A DNA stretch of 64,000 nt from an uncultured Prevotellaceae bacterium (GCA_900320845.1 ONTS01000003.1:1-64000); one strand, 5' to 3'. Positions 1 through 7,205 are shown, counted from the first letter of the stretch. Translations and numbers: made by a program. Notes: generated from the letters alone by a model not told the origin.

Positions 1-181
1 GGCTGACAGCCACCCTCATGACAATGTGTGGTACACGCTGCAAGGCGTGCGCCTCTCAGCGCAACCCACGCAGGCAGGTGTATATATCTGCAACGGCAAG
101 AAAGTCCTTGTGCAAGAAGAGACCACACTTGCTCCCACCACGCGTACATCGGCTCCGGCAACCTATCCTGATAATTTTTAA
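1..181 (+). CDS. C-terminal end of a secreted protein (5' end outside window)
   Basis: The frame is open from base 2 and stops with TAA at 179-181, giving about 59 residues. They include WYTLQGVRLSAQPTQAGVYI followed by CNGKKVLVQ, the same tail seen on several other secreted proteins in this window (W/Y-x-L-x-G-x-R/Q, then G-V/I-Y-I, then NGKKV). In Prevotella this tail is usual at the C terminus of large exported surface proteins and probably acts in sorting or anchoring. Here another 25 or so residues, rich in Thr, Ala and Pro, follow the motif, whereas most relatives end within a few residues of it. The catalytic or binding part lies outside the window, so no function can be given. Confidence 0.75.
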   Translation, partial: ADSHPHDNVWYTLQGVRLSAQPTQAGVYICNGKKVLVQEETTLAPTTRTSAPATYPDNF

Positions 182-195
182 ACAAGTTTATAAAG

Positions 196-384
196 ATGAA
201 AAAGAAAGCATATATCTCCCCGTTAGTTGAAGTCATTCCGTTTTCAACCGGCAACTTACTCAGTTCAAGCAATGATGAGTGGACAGGAGACGAATTCGGT
301 AAACCTTCCGAATTTGAGGATGATACAGATGATAGAGACATACAGTGGCATAAAATAGGCCATCATTATAATACTGCAAATTAA
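196..384 (+). CDS. Small hypothetical protein, 62 aa, acidic C-terminal half
   Basis: The protein begins MKKKAYISPLVEVIPF, then a short hydrophobic/Ser stretch (STGNLLSSS), then a strongly acidic and hydrophilic tail. Short proteins starting MKK-x-YI-x-P-x-x-E-V are common in Prevotella and Bacteroides and mostly have no assigned role. The start lies 14 bases after the stop of the upstream secreted-protein gene, so the two are probably co-transcribed. There is no cleavable signal peptide or membrane span, and no cysteine. The N-terminal block with a short variable tail could suit a small exported or modified peptide, but nothing in the sequence proves that. A strong hairpin follows at 420-457. 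Confidence 0.6.
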   Translation: MKKKAYISPLVEVIPFSTGNLLSSSNDEWTGDEFGKPSEFEDDTDDRDIQWHKIGHHYNTAN

Positions 385-419
385 CCCAGGACGATGATAC
401 ATATAGAATAGCCAAAGTT

Positions 420-457
420 CTTCCCATGCTGCGTTTCAACCTACGCAGCGTGGGAAG
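420..457 (+). terminator. Strong hairpin after the small peptide gene
   Basis: Arms 420-434 (CTTCCCATGCTGCGT) and 443-457 (ACGCAGCGTGGGAAG) pair over 15 positions with one T-G wobble, around an 8-base loop. A run of eight C, not T, follows at 463-470, so this is a poor canonical terminator. It may act as a transcript-end stabiliser. It probably closes the transcript of the small peptide gene. Confidence 0.5.
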
Positions 458-477
458 TTATGCCCCCCCCGTACTGT

Positions 478-810
478 TAGGTGACCTTTCTTGAGAAGCC
501 TATATGCGTTATCTGCAAAAAATAAAACTCAATCACGAAACTATGGGTAGGGTAATTATTCTCCCATTCGAGTTTATCCGTGTTATCCGTGATATTTACC
601 ATTCAGCAAGAATCATATAATAAAGATATATCTATTATCTTATGTTCCTTTCTGTCCTTTTGTCTTATATATGTCTTTGTGTCCTCCAAAATGCATAAAC
701 TACTGCAAAATGGGGTGCAAGATCGGTTAGAAATGATGTTTTTTTGTTAACGATTCTTAAATGTAACATATGTGCACTAAGATTTCGGAGTGCACTGTCT
801 ACTTTTGTAC
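478..810 (+). repeat. Upstream copy of the crp-associated cassette (control region)
   Basis: This gene-free stretch upstream of the Crp-family gene is clearly related to 1865-2100 and 2640-2920. Shared blocks include the GTGACxTTxCTTGAG start, TTATCCGTG with TTACCA-TCAGCAAGAAT-ATATAATAA, GTCTTATATATGTCTTTGTGTCC, the block around 690-712 (AAAATGCATAAACTACTGC then AAAATGGGG), and the GTTAAC-to-GTAAC dyad at 746-767. It ends in a TACTTTTG element. In the other copies the same sequence leads into a short non-coding unit; here it leads toward the regulator gene. Confidence 0.7.
746..807 (+). promoter_or_regulatory. Palindromic operator plus -7 element upstream of the Crp-family gene
   Basis: The dyad is GTTAACGATT at 746-755 and AAATGTAAC at 759-767. 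It is followed by TACTTTTG (800-807), which fits the Bacteroidota -7 consensus TAnnTTTG; the -33 side is weak. The dyad recurs at the same distance before each downstream cassette, so it is probably a regulator-binding site. Autoregulation by the adjacent Crp-family protein is an inference. Confidence 0.5.
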
Positions 811-910
811 CCACAATCCGGATGGCAGCATGAGTGTGTTGTCATTTATTATAATACTAAATAAAAGTTATTTCTCGCAGACATACATACTATTTTATGT
901 TTCCCCGATT

Positions 911-918
911 TACCTTTG
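911..918 (+). promoter_or_regulatory. Possible proximal -7 promoter element of the Crp-family gene
   Basis: TACCTTTG matches TAnnTTTG 35 bases before the start codon at 953. No good TTTG element is visible about 20 bases upstream. It would give a leader of roughly 30 nt. Confidence 0.35.
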
Positions 919-952
919 TGCGCTCAAACCACAATAACACACACACACTACT

Positions 953-1624
953 ATGACTGCACTTGTCAACAACCTACAGAAAATGACCATCTTCGCTGGT
1001 TTCAGCGAACAAGAGATAACGTCCATCATGCGTCGCGTTCCTTATACCGTCCGCACTTGTCGCGCCGGATATACCATAGCACGTGCCGGTGATGAGCTGA
1101 ATGACATCCTTCTGCTGCTGAACGGTAAGGTGCATGCCTCGCTGGAGCACGAGGAGAACGACATTCTGGTAGATGTCATCGACTATCCCTACATCCTTGC
1201 CCCAGCATGGATGTATACCACCGAAGGACGCCACCCCGTGACGGTGACATCCGACACTCCCTGCACACTGATGTGGGTTGATGGCCAAGCGTTCAAGGAT
1301 GAACTTCAACGTAACGACAAACTGATGATGAACTTCATCCGCGTGCTGTCCGACCGTATAGAGTTTCTGACCCAACGCGTGCATGAGTTCTCCCTTCAAT
1401 CGCTGCGTGAGCGTGTGTTGAGTTATCTCTACAAGCACGAAGATGGTGTCAAGGAACTCGGACTGATGGCAAAGCTGATGGGGGTGGCACGCCAGTCACT
1501 CTCTAGAGTCATCACCGAACTGAAAAAGGACAAACTTGTTTATCGAAGCTTAGACGGCTTGCAACTGATAGAACGTGATGATTCATTCCACAGGCCTGGA
1601 TACCATCCGAAAAAAACAATGTGA
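953..1624 (+). CDS. Crp/Fnr-family transcriptional regulator
   Basis: This is a 223-aa protein with the Crp/Fnr layout. Residues about 1-120 form a cyclic-nucleotide-binding-like beta barrel (ITSIMRRVPYTVRTCRAGYT and LLLLNGKV visible). A long dimerisation helix follows (about 120-150), then a winged helix with a recognition region near LGLMAKLMGVARQSLSRVI. The cluster of four cysteines typical of FNR oxygen sensors is absent, so sensing is not by an FNR-type iron-sulfur centre. In Bacteroidota such regulators often respond to oxidative or nitrosative stress or control carbon metabolism; the ligand cannot be read here. The gene stands alone between the control region at 478-810 and a hairpin terminator at 1701-1735. 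Both flanks are repeated downstream without the coding sequence. Confidence 0.85.
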   Translation: MTALVNNLQKMTIFAGFSEQEITSIMRRVPYTVRTCRAGYTIARAGDELNDILLLLNGKVHASLEHEENDILVDVIDYPYILAPAWMYTTEGRHPVTVTSDTPCTLMWVDGQAFKDELQRNDKLMMNFIRVLSDRIEFLTQRVHEFSLQSLRERVLSYLYKHEDGVKELGLMAKLMGVARQSLSRVITELKKDKLVYRSLDGLQLIERDDSFHRPGYHPKKTM

Positions 1625-1700
1625 AACTGTTGAACGCCGGTACAGAGAATAGAATACAAGTCATTCATTCATTATATTTTATTTGTTATTTTACTTGCGG

Positions 1701-1735
1701 GTTCTTCTGTTGTGAAACAGGAGAACTCTTTTTTA
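1701..1735 (+). terminator. Terminator of the Crp-family gene; first of four repeated hairpins
   Basis: GTTCTTCTGTT (1701-1711), loop GTGA and AACAGGAGAAC (1716-1726) form an 11-bp stem with one T-G wobble. TCTTTTTTAG follows. This is a normal intrinsic terminator 77 bases after the stop codon. Copies lie at 2196-2221, 2472-2497 and 3007-3032. Confidence 0.75.
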
Positions 1736-2035
1736 GCTTCATTTATGCGAAATGATGGCGTTGACATAAGGAGATAAAAGTTTTAGACAAAATGATATAT
1801 TGTTTTTTGCTGATAAGATAATACTAATCATACTCTTCACGCCTCATAGGGGAGGTGAGTGTGGTCAGGTGACTTTGCTTGAGACAGCCTTTGTTGCGAT
1901 TGGTCTGTGGACCCGAGTTATCCGTGTTTTTTACTACGTAGCGAGAATCATGTAATAAGGACATGTCCATATATTCTCAAAATGCATAAACTTTAGTAAA
2001 ATGGTGGTAAAAGTGCCAGAAAATGACGATATTTG

Positions 2036-2097
2036 GTTAACAATTCTTAATTGTAACAAATGCGCGCCAGTGTTTTGAGATGAGCACCCTATCTTTG
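2036..2097 (+). promoter_or_regulatory. Operator dyad plus -7 element, cassette 1
   Basis: The dyad GTTAACAATT (2036-2045) and AATTGTAAC (2049-2057) is followed by TATCTTTG at 2090-2097. A TTTTG sits at 2073-2077, only 12 bases before the -7, too close for a standard -33. Confidence 0.45.
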
Positions 2098-2102
2098 CAT
2101 CG

Positions 2103-2232
2103 AAAATCAACAATATATAGTGTCCTCAGGTACGCACGCCAAAAGATAAAGTCATTCATAATATTCATATTCATTATTTTGTTTTTATACTGTGGGTTCT
2201 TCTGTTGTGAAACAGGAGAATCCAATTTTTGT
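2103..2232 (+). ncRNA. Candidate small RNA, cassette 1
   Basis: A transcript from the TATCTTTG element at 2090-2097 would end at the hairpin 2196-2221, followed by CCAATTTTTG, giving about 120-130 nt. The body is related to cassettes 2 and 3. No ribosome-binding site with a convincing ORF is seen. Confidence 0.4.
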
Positions 2233-2327
2233 TTTGTTTCCCTTTGTCTATTCTATGTCCTTCGGTCGTCAAAATGCATAAACTACTGCAAAATGGGGGC
2301 AAAAGTGGCAGAAAACGGCGATATTTG

Positions 2328-2389
2328 GTTAACAATTCTTAATTGTAACAAATGCGCGCCAGTGTTTTGAGATGAGCACCCTATCTTTG
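2328..2389 (+). promoter_or_regulatory. Operator dyad plus -7 element, cassette 2
   Basis: The dyad at 2328-2349 is identical to that of cassette 1. TATCTTTG lies at 2382-2389. Confidence 0.45.
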
Positions 2390-2395
2390 CATCGG

Positions 2396-2504
2396 AAATC
2401 AACACTAATATAGTGTCTTGTAGGTACGCAGAACAATAAAGTTATTCATTATTTAGTTATTTTACTTGTGGGTTCTTCTGTTGTGAAACAGGAGAACTTT
2501 TTTT
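2396..2504 (+). ncRNA. Candidate small RNA, cassette 2
   Basis: A predicted transcript of about 105-110 nt runs from the -7 element at 2382-2389 to the hairpin 2472-2497 with the T run 2498-2504, the best intrinsic terminator of the set. Confidence 0.4.
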
Positions 2505-2857
2505 GTTTCATTTATGAGAAACTATGGCGTTGACATAAGGAAATAAAAGTTTTAGACAAAAGATATATTTGTTTTTTGCTGATAAGATAATACTAATCAG
2601 ACTCTTCGCGCCTCATAGGGGAGGTGAGTGTGGTTAGGTGACTTTGCTTGAGGCAGCCTTTGTTGCGACAAGTATGTGCGTCCGCGTTTATGCGTGTTAT
2701 CCGTGGTCTTTACCACTCAGCAAGAATTATATAATAAGGAAATGTCCTTTTCTTTTAAGTTTCTTTTGTCCTGTTGTCTTATATATGTCTTTGTGTCCTC
2801 CAAATGCATTGACTTTAGTAAAATGGTGGCAAGAGTGGCAGAAAATGACGATATTTA

Positions 2858-2919
2858 GTTAACAAGTCTTAAATGTAACAAATGCGCGCCAGTGTTTTGA
2901 GATGTACACTCTATCTTTG
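2858..2919 (+). promoter_or_regulatory. Operator dyad plus -7 element, cassette 3
   Basis: GTTAAC at 2858-2863 and GTAAC at 2875-2879 enclose a slightly changed centre (AAGTCTTAAAT). TATCTTTG lies at 2912-2919. Confidence 0.45.
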
Positions 2920-2925
2920 CATTGA

Positions 2926-3043
2926 AATCACGAACAGTGTCGTCAGGCACGCACGTAAAAAAAACGTCATTATTTTTTTATTCATTATTTTGTTATTTAC
3001 AATGGGGTTCTTCTGTTGTGAAACAGGAGAACTTTTTCTTTTG
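2926..3043 (+). ncRNA. Candidate small RNA, cassette 3
   Basis: A predicted transcript of about 115 nt ends in the hairpin 3007-3032 and TTTTTCTTTTG. Its body is shared in part with cassettes 1 and 2 (a GTC-x-TCAGG-ACGCACG block and an ATTCATTATTTTGTT block). Confidence 0.4.
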
Positions 3044-3086
3044 TTCTTTAGTCCTCTCATCGCTTCTTCATCAAGCTATACTCAGA

Positions 3087-3374
3087 TACCAAAGTCGACG
3101 ACTTTGGTGACCAATCTTGACGACTTTGGTTTGTCAAAGTTCCTCCATGATTTTCCGAAAAGGGCTCCATGTTTTTCCGAATGTCCAATAATGGTTTTCC
3201 AAGAAGGGCATGATGTCTTACAAGGGTGGCTCGGTGTCTTTCCAACAGTTCTTCCATATCTCTCCACGAGTGGGATGATTTGTCCTATGGTGGGCCATGG
3301 GTATAAAGCAAAATCAGTGATTTTGCTGACCAATATCACTGATTTTGGTAGTCAATATCACTGATTTTGCTTTT
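3087..3374. repeat. Degenerate 22-bp periodic repeat array
   Basis: Successive 22-base units can be read. Units at 3143-3164, 3165-3186 and 3187-3208 share xxCCATGxTTTTCC, and similar blocks continue to about 3296. At the left, ACTTTGG recurs at 3101 and 3123. At the right, CAATATCACTGATTTTG recurs at 3331 and 3353. Some units are palindromes with an odd central base (CAAAGTCGACGACTTTG; GCAAAATCAGTGATTTTGC at 3308-3326). A related three-unit array lies at 53817-53882. No gene overlaps convincingly. The remaining bases 3375-3483 show no feature. Confidence 0.6.
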
Positions 3375-3483
3375 CCGTTGTGCCTTGATGCCGTTGTGTT
3401 CGGGTTTGATTTGCCGTCCTTGCATTGCAGGATGGCGGATGTATCGGTGCTGGAATGGCGGAGTGGGTAGGGTTTCTTCGGTC

Positions 3484-4278
3484 TTATCGCATGGCGAGGC
3501 GGAGTCCTACACTCTTGTAACGTCCGTCGGGTTTGTTGGCAAATCGCGCTGCGTTGCGTGCTGCTTTCTGCTCGAAACACCATGCTCCGCCGCGGTTGAC
3601 ACGGTAGCGTCCGGTCTTGGCACCGCGCGGATTCTGTTGGCTGGCTGCGGAATAGTATCCATACCAGTCCTGACACCACTCCCATACGTTGCCGGTCATG
3701 TCGTGAATGCCGAGCTCGTTGGCTCTTTTCTTGCCTACGGGGTGTGTCTTGTCGTTGGCGTTGCCCCAGTACCATGCCACGTCGGGTGCGTTGTTGCCGC
3801 CGCTGAAGGTGTATCCGTTGGTGCGTGAGCCGCCATAGGCAGCGTATTCCCATTCGGCTTCGGTAGGAAGACGGAAGCTTCTGCCTGTAAGGTTGTTGAG
3901 ACGTTTGATGAACTGCTGGCAATCGTTCCACGAGACATTCTCCACAGGCAGGTCGGTTCCTTTGAAGTAGGAAGGATTGTTGCCCATCACTGCCTGCCAC
4001 AGCTGCTGGGTGACTTCGGTCTTGCCTATCCAGTAGGTGGACAGTGTCACTTTGTGTGCCGGCTTTTCGTTCACCTCTTCGTTATCTTTGCCATCGTTAC
4101 CCATGAGGAACGATCCGCCTACCACCTGTACCATGGTGAACTGCACGTTGCCGACGGTGATGGTGAGCTCTTCTATACCTTGTATCTTCTTCTTTTTCTT
4201 ACATGAGGTTGGTATGAAGCATAGTGAGCATACTGCGAGGAGGGTGAAAAGTTGTCGGAGGATTATTTGTCTGTTCAT
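3484..4278 (-). CDS. SUMF1/FGE-domain lipoprotein
   Basis: This 264-aa protein starts with a lipoprotein signal (hydrophobic core, lipobox FIPTSC, Cys26) and then a KKKKK tract. The rest is a formylglycine-generating-enzyme-like (SUMF1) domain: FLMGNDGKDNEEVNEKPAHKV near 58-77, then RLPTEAEWEYAA, MTGNVWEWCQDW and RYRVNRGGAWCF. True FGEs use a pair of cysteines after the GG motif. Here only Cys234 is present and the second position is Ala, so sulfatase activation is unlikely. Non-catalytic SUMF1 lipoproteins are common in Bacteroidota. The gene begins 3 bases after the nadD stop, so it is the last gene of a gmk-nadD operon. Its role is unknown. Confidence 0.8.
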   Translation of the reverse strand: MNRQIILRQLFTLLAVCSLCFIPTSCKKKKKIQGIEELTITVGNVQFTMVQVVGGSFLMGNDGKDNEEVNEKPAHKVTLSTYWIGKTEVTQQLWQAVMGNNPSYFKGTDLPVENVSWNDCQQFIKRLNNLTGRSFRLPTEAEWEYAAYGGSRTNGYTFSGGNNAPDVAWYWGNANDKTHPVGKKRANELGIHDMTGNVWEWCQDWYGYYSAASQQNPRGAKTGRYRVNRGGAWCFEQKAARNAARFANKPDGRYKSVGLRLAMR

Positions 4279-4281
4279 AAT

Positions 4282-4869
4282 TCAGTCGTAAAAAAGGGGT
4301 AGGATTGGTTGGATGATGTCTGGTACTAAGTTTTTTGTGTCCTCATGGTTGTGCAACCGTTGTCTGACGTCGGTGCTGCTGATGTGCATGAACTGTCCTG
4401 TGAGGAATATGGGGTGTCGTCTCGTTGCTGTGTTTTCGGCTGTCGTGGTGTGCGCTGCTGCGGCAGAGGCTGCACTTCTGGGGTAGACGATGATGGTGTA
4501 GTGGCTGATGATGTCTTCGTGACGGTGCCATTTCTCGAAGCTGTCCCAGTTGTCTTCGCCGATGATGAGTGAGAAGTGGTGTTGCGGATATGTGCTTTGC
4601 AGTGCTTGCAGTGTGTTCCAGGTGTAGTAGGGTGGTGTCAGCGCCGTTTCGAAGTGTGATGCCTTGATGTGTGGCTCGCCGTGCAGTGCGATGCGTGCGA
4701 GTTGGTACCTGATGGCGAGGGGCTGTGCCGTATTGGCTTTGAGTGGGTTCTGCGGCGAGACGAGTATCCACACCTCTTCAACATCTGTCTGCTGAAGAGC
4801 CGCGCGTGCAATGTGTAGGTGTCCGTTGTGTATGGGATTGAACGAACCGCCGAAGATACCGATATTCAT
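4282..4869 (-). CDS. nadD: Nicotinate-nucleotide adenylyltransferase
   Basis: The 195-aa protein adenylates nicotinate mononucleotide to form deamido-NAD in NAD synthesis. The nucleotidyltransferase signature GGSFNPIHNGH (residues 7-17) and the C-terminal ISSTDVR motif are both present, and the length is normal. An Ala-rich insert (SAASAAAAHTTTAENTATRR, around residues 130-150) precedes the last motif; its low complexity suggests a loop. It lies 53 bases downstream of gmk on the same strand, a pairing common in Bacteroidota, and 3 bases upstream of the SUMF1 lipoprotein gene. Confidence 0.93.
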   Translation of the reverse strand: MNIGIFGGSFNPIHNGHLHIARAALQQTDVEEVWILVSPQNPLKANTAQPLAIRYQLARIALHGEPHIKASHFETALTPPYYTWNTLQALQSTYPQHHFSLIIGEDNWDSFEKWHRHEDIISHYTIIVYPRSAASAAAAHTTTAENTATRRHPIFLTGQFMHISSTDVRQRLHNHEDTKNLVPDIIQPILPLFYD

Positions 4870-4922
4870 GTAGTTGAGAAATAGGGGGAAGAAAGGAGAT
4901 GGGGTACTGTCTGTCGGGTGCG

Positions 4923-5501
4923 TCAGGACTGTTGAAGGAATTGTCTGACAAGTTGTAGTGTCTCTTCTTCAGCCTGTTGCAGGTCATCGTTGACGATGAT
5001 GTTGTCAAACTGTGGTGCGAAGGTGAGTTCGTATTCCGCCTTTGCCAGCCTTTGCTGTATCACATCCGGTGCGTCTGTTGCCCTATGTAGCAGTCGCTGT
5101 CGCAGCTCGTCGATGGACGGTGGCTGGATGAAGATGCTGAGGGCACGGTCCTGGTAGATGTTCTTGATGTTGCATCCGCCTTTCACATCGACATCGAAAA
5201 GGATGTTGTGTCCTTCTGCCAACTGCTTGTCTACCTGCTCTTTCAGTGTGCCGTAGTAACGTCCGGGGTACACCTCTTCGTACTCTACAAACTCATTGCG
5301 TGCGATGCGCTGTTCAAACTCTTCGGGAGTGAGGAAGAAGTATTCCCTGCCGTTCTGCTCCTGTCCTCTCGGTGGCCTTGAGGTGCAGCTGATGGAGAAA
5401 GACAGGTTGAGTTCGGGGTGCTGTTGGATGAGCCATTGTACAATGGTTGTCTTGCCACTGCCCGATGGTGCTGAAAATATGAGGAGCTTGCTTTGGGTCA
5501 T
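4923..5501 (-). CDS. gmk: Guanylate kinase
   Basis: This 192-aa cytoplasmic enzyme converts GMP and ATP to GDP. The P-loop SAPSGSGKTT is at residues 10-19. The GMP-binding region (SCTSRPPRGQEQNGREYFFL) and FDVDVKGG follow in the expected order, and the length is standard. A TAACTTTG -7 element lies upstream on the minus strand (5537-5544). In many Bacteroidota gmk directly follows yicC; here a plus-strand secreted-protein gene separates them. Confidence 0.95.
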   Translation of the reverse strand: MTQSKLLIFSAPSGSGKTTIVQWLIQQHPELNLSFSISCTSRPPRGQEQNGREYFFLTPEEFEQRIARNEFVEYEEVYPGRYYGTLKEQVDKQLAEGHNILFDVDVKGGCNIKNIYQDRALSIFIQPPSIDELRQRLLHRATDAPDVIQQRLAKAEYELTFAPQFDNIIVNDDLQQAEEETLQLVRQFLQQS

Positions 5502-5536
5502 GTGTAGATGGTTTGTGAGGGATTGAAGCGTGGTTG

Positions 5537-5544
5537 CAAAGTTA
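5537..5544 (-). promoter_or_regulatory. Probable -7 element of the gmk-nadD operon
   Basis: On the minus strand the bases read TAACTTTG, 35 bases before the gmk start. No clear -33 element is seen. Confidence 0.4.
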
Positions 5545-5643
5545 GTAAATTATGTGTAAAGACAGAGCTGTGCCCGTGTATTATTTATTTATGGTGTAAA
5601 TAAAAAGGAACACTATGTTGTGCAGAAGATATTAAGAACCATG

Positions 5644-5677
5644 TTTTGTGTGTGTTGTAAAATTTTATATATCTTTG
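5644..5677 (+). promoter_or_regulatory. Promoter of the beta-helix protein gene
   Basis: TTTTG (5644-5648), a 21-base gap and TATCTTTG (5670-5677) match the Bacteroidota promoter pattern. The predicted leader is about 35 nt. Confidence 0.6.
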
Positions 5678-5716
5678 CAATGACAAAACATTATTATCAT
5701 TCAAAAGCAAATCATT

Positions 5717-7189
5717 ATGAGAAGAATCTTTACTTTTTTATTGGTGTCCTTAGCCATGATGGCTCAAGCTAAGGTGTACACTCTGGCTGACCTGGCCACT
5801 TTGGTGGGAACCATTGAAAACAAGTATGACAACAATGGTACTACCGTCAGCGAGACTGTCGGTGTGAGTGTTGTTGACGGCAAGTATGTCATCACGTTGC
5901 CTACCAATCTGGCAACGGGTGTATCCGGTATTTCATTCGATGAAGGTAATATCATCTTGAGCAAGAGCTACCTCACTGTCAACGGCGACATCGTCGTCAG
6001 CGAGGGTGAAACGCTGCTGTTCGACAAGAAAGCCCAGCTGGAAATCAACGGTAATCTGACCGCTGCCGGTGCCACCTTCGGTGCTGCAGCAGGTGCCGAA
6101 ACCGGCACCAACGGCGCAAAGGGTATACGTATGATAAAAGAAGGCATGTCAGCCACGATTACCAACTGCCTCTTTGACTACGTGAACATCAACTATGGCA
6201 ATGGTACAGAAAACGGTTGCCTGACCATCAAGAACAGCACCTTCAACAAGCACAACAGCAAGGGTGGCAATGCGGTGATCAACTTCACCAGCCTGAGCAA
6301 GGGTAATCTGGTGGAAGGCTGCACCTTCAACGACCCCGACATGTCGTGCGTAGCCAGCGGCGCCAACGTTGCTTGCGGCATCACGATAAAAAACAACATC
6401 ATCAACAAGAGTCTGGCCAGTACCCGTCTCTATCCAGGTATCAACATGAGTGCCACTGGTCCCTACGACATCGTGATTGAAGGCAACGAGATTCACGGTC
6501 CTGCTGCCGTTACTCGCGCTGGCGGTATCGCCCTTGCCTGCCTGCTGGGCAATCCTCCCACCGGCACACTCTACGTACGCAACAACTTTGTTGAGAACTG
6601 TTCGTACGGTATCACGCTGACCGGTCCGGGCTATGTGGTGATGGAAGGCAACACGGTGAAGAACAACAAGTACATCTCCAGTCCAACCCTGGGCGGCAGC
6701 GGACTGAACATTACCTGCAACTCCACGGAAGTAATTGCCAAGGCCTACATGAAGGGCAACCACATTGAGGGCAACCTGTGGGGTATCACCGTTATCGGTA
6801 ACGTGGATATCAATGCCGGTAAGACCGACAATCCTACTGCCGCTGACTACAACCCGGGTCAGAACGTGTTTGTGAACAACGGCAATGGCGATCCCTTCGT
6901 GCAGTACGACTTCTACAACAATACTGCGAACACCTCCTATGCACAGGGTAACAAGTGGAGCGTCGACGAGCAGATATCTGAGAAAATTGAGAATGTGGTG
7001 TACCACAAGGCGGACGACGCCACACTGGGTGCGGTGCTCTACATGCCTGCCCACACCACGACAACAGGCATAAACGACCTGAACAGCAATGATACTACAG
7101 TGAAGACAAGATACAACCTGCTTGGCCAGCCTGTTGACAAGACCTATAAGGGTGTTGTGATAGAGAATGGCAAAAAAGTGATGTACTAA
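5717..7189 (+). CDS. Secreted right-handed beta-helix protein with C-terminal sorting tail
   Basis: The 490-aa protein has a signal peptide (MRRIFTFLLVSLAMMAQA). A long repetitive region of short beta strands and turns (TITNCLFDYVNI, LTIKNSTFNKH, ITIKNNIINKS, IVIEGNEIHG, LYVRNNFVENCSYG, VVMEGNTVKNNKY) is the pattern of a pectate-lyase-like parallel beta helix. The C terminus has GINDLN, then RYNLLGQ, and ends GVVIENGKKVMY, the tail shared with other exported proteins here. It is probably a surface polysaccharide-binding or -degrading protein, but no catalytic residues could be assigned. It has its own promoter and terminator and lies between yicC and gmk on the opposite strand, suggesting insertion into an ancestral cluster. 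Confidence 0.8.
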   Translation: MRRIFTFLLVSLAMMAQAKVYTLADLATLVGTIENKYDNNGTTVSETVGVSVVDGKYVITLPTNLATGVSGISFDEGNIILSKSYLTVNGDIVVSEGETLLFDKKAQLEINGNLTAAGATFGAAAGAETGTNGAKGIRMIKEGMSATITNCLFDYVNINYGNGTENGCLTIKNSTFNKHNSKGGNAVINFTSLSKGNLVEGCTFNDPDMSCVASGANVACGITIKNNIINKSLASTRLYPGINMSATGPYDIVIEGNEIHGPAAVTRAGGIALACLLGNPPTGTLYVRNNFVENCSYGITLTGPGYVVMEGNTVKNNKYISSPTLGGSGLNITCNSTEVIAKAYMKGNHIEGNLWGITVIGNVDINAGKTDNPTAADYNPGQNVFVNNGNGDPFVQYDFYNNTANTSYAQGNKWSVDEQISEKIENVVYHKADDATLGAVLYMPAHTTTTGINDLNSNDTTVKTRYNLLGQPVDKTYKGVVIENGKKVMY

Positions 7190-7205
7190 CCTATAATATA
7201 TTAAG

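Larger units (their letters stand above)
1701..3043 (+). repeat. Tandem array of promoter-to-terminator cassettes
   Basis: Four copies of the same terminator hairpin lie 495, 276 and 535 bases apart. Between successive hairpins are copies of one unit: an AT-rich block with TAAAAGTTTTAGACAAA and CTGATAAGATAATACTAATCA (long units only), a CCTCATAGGGGAGGTGAG hairpin, the ATGCAT-AACT-TAGTAAAATGG block, the GTTAAC-to-GTAAC dyad, AAATGCGCGCCAGTGTTTTG, and a TATCTTTGCAT -7 element about 100-130 bases before the next hairpin. The two long units (1727-2221 and 2498-3032) appear more than 80 per cent alike by eye. The middle one lacks the first part. I see no plausible coding sequence. Confidence 0.7.

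Noticed and set aside
1701..3032. Repeated 26-base hairpin resembling CRISPR repeats
   Set aside because: Only four copies, 276-535 bases apart, each followed by T runs and preceded by promoter elements; no cas genes. Terminators of a duplicated cassette fit better.
2080..3364. Plus-strand ORFs with a shared GFFCCETGE segment
   Set aside because: The shared peptide is just the translation of the terminator hairpin. The frames run through terminators and repeats, lack good ribosome-binding sites and match no family.
3314..4000. 228-aa minus-strand ORF
   Set aside because: It overlaps the SUMF1 lipoprotein gene in another frame and has an Arg/Gln-rich composition typical of out-of-frame translation.
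6149..7054. 301-aa ORF antisense to the beta-helix gene
   Set aside because: A His/Val-rich shadow of a repetitive coding region; no start context or family match.
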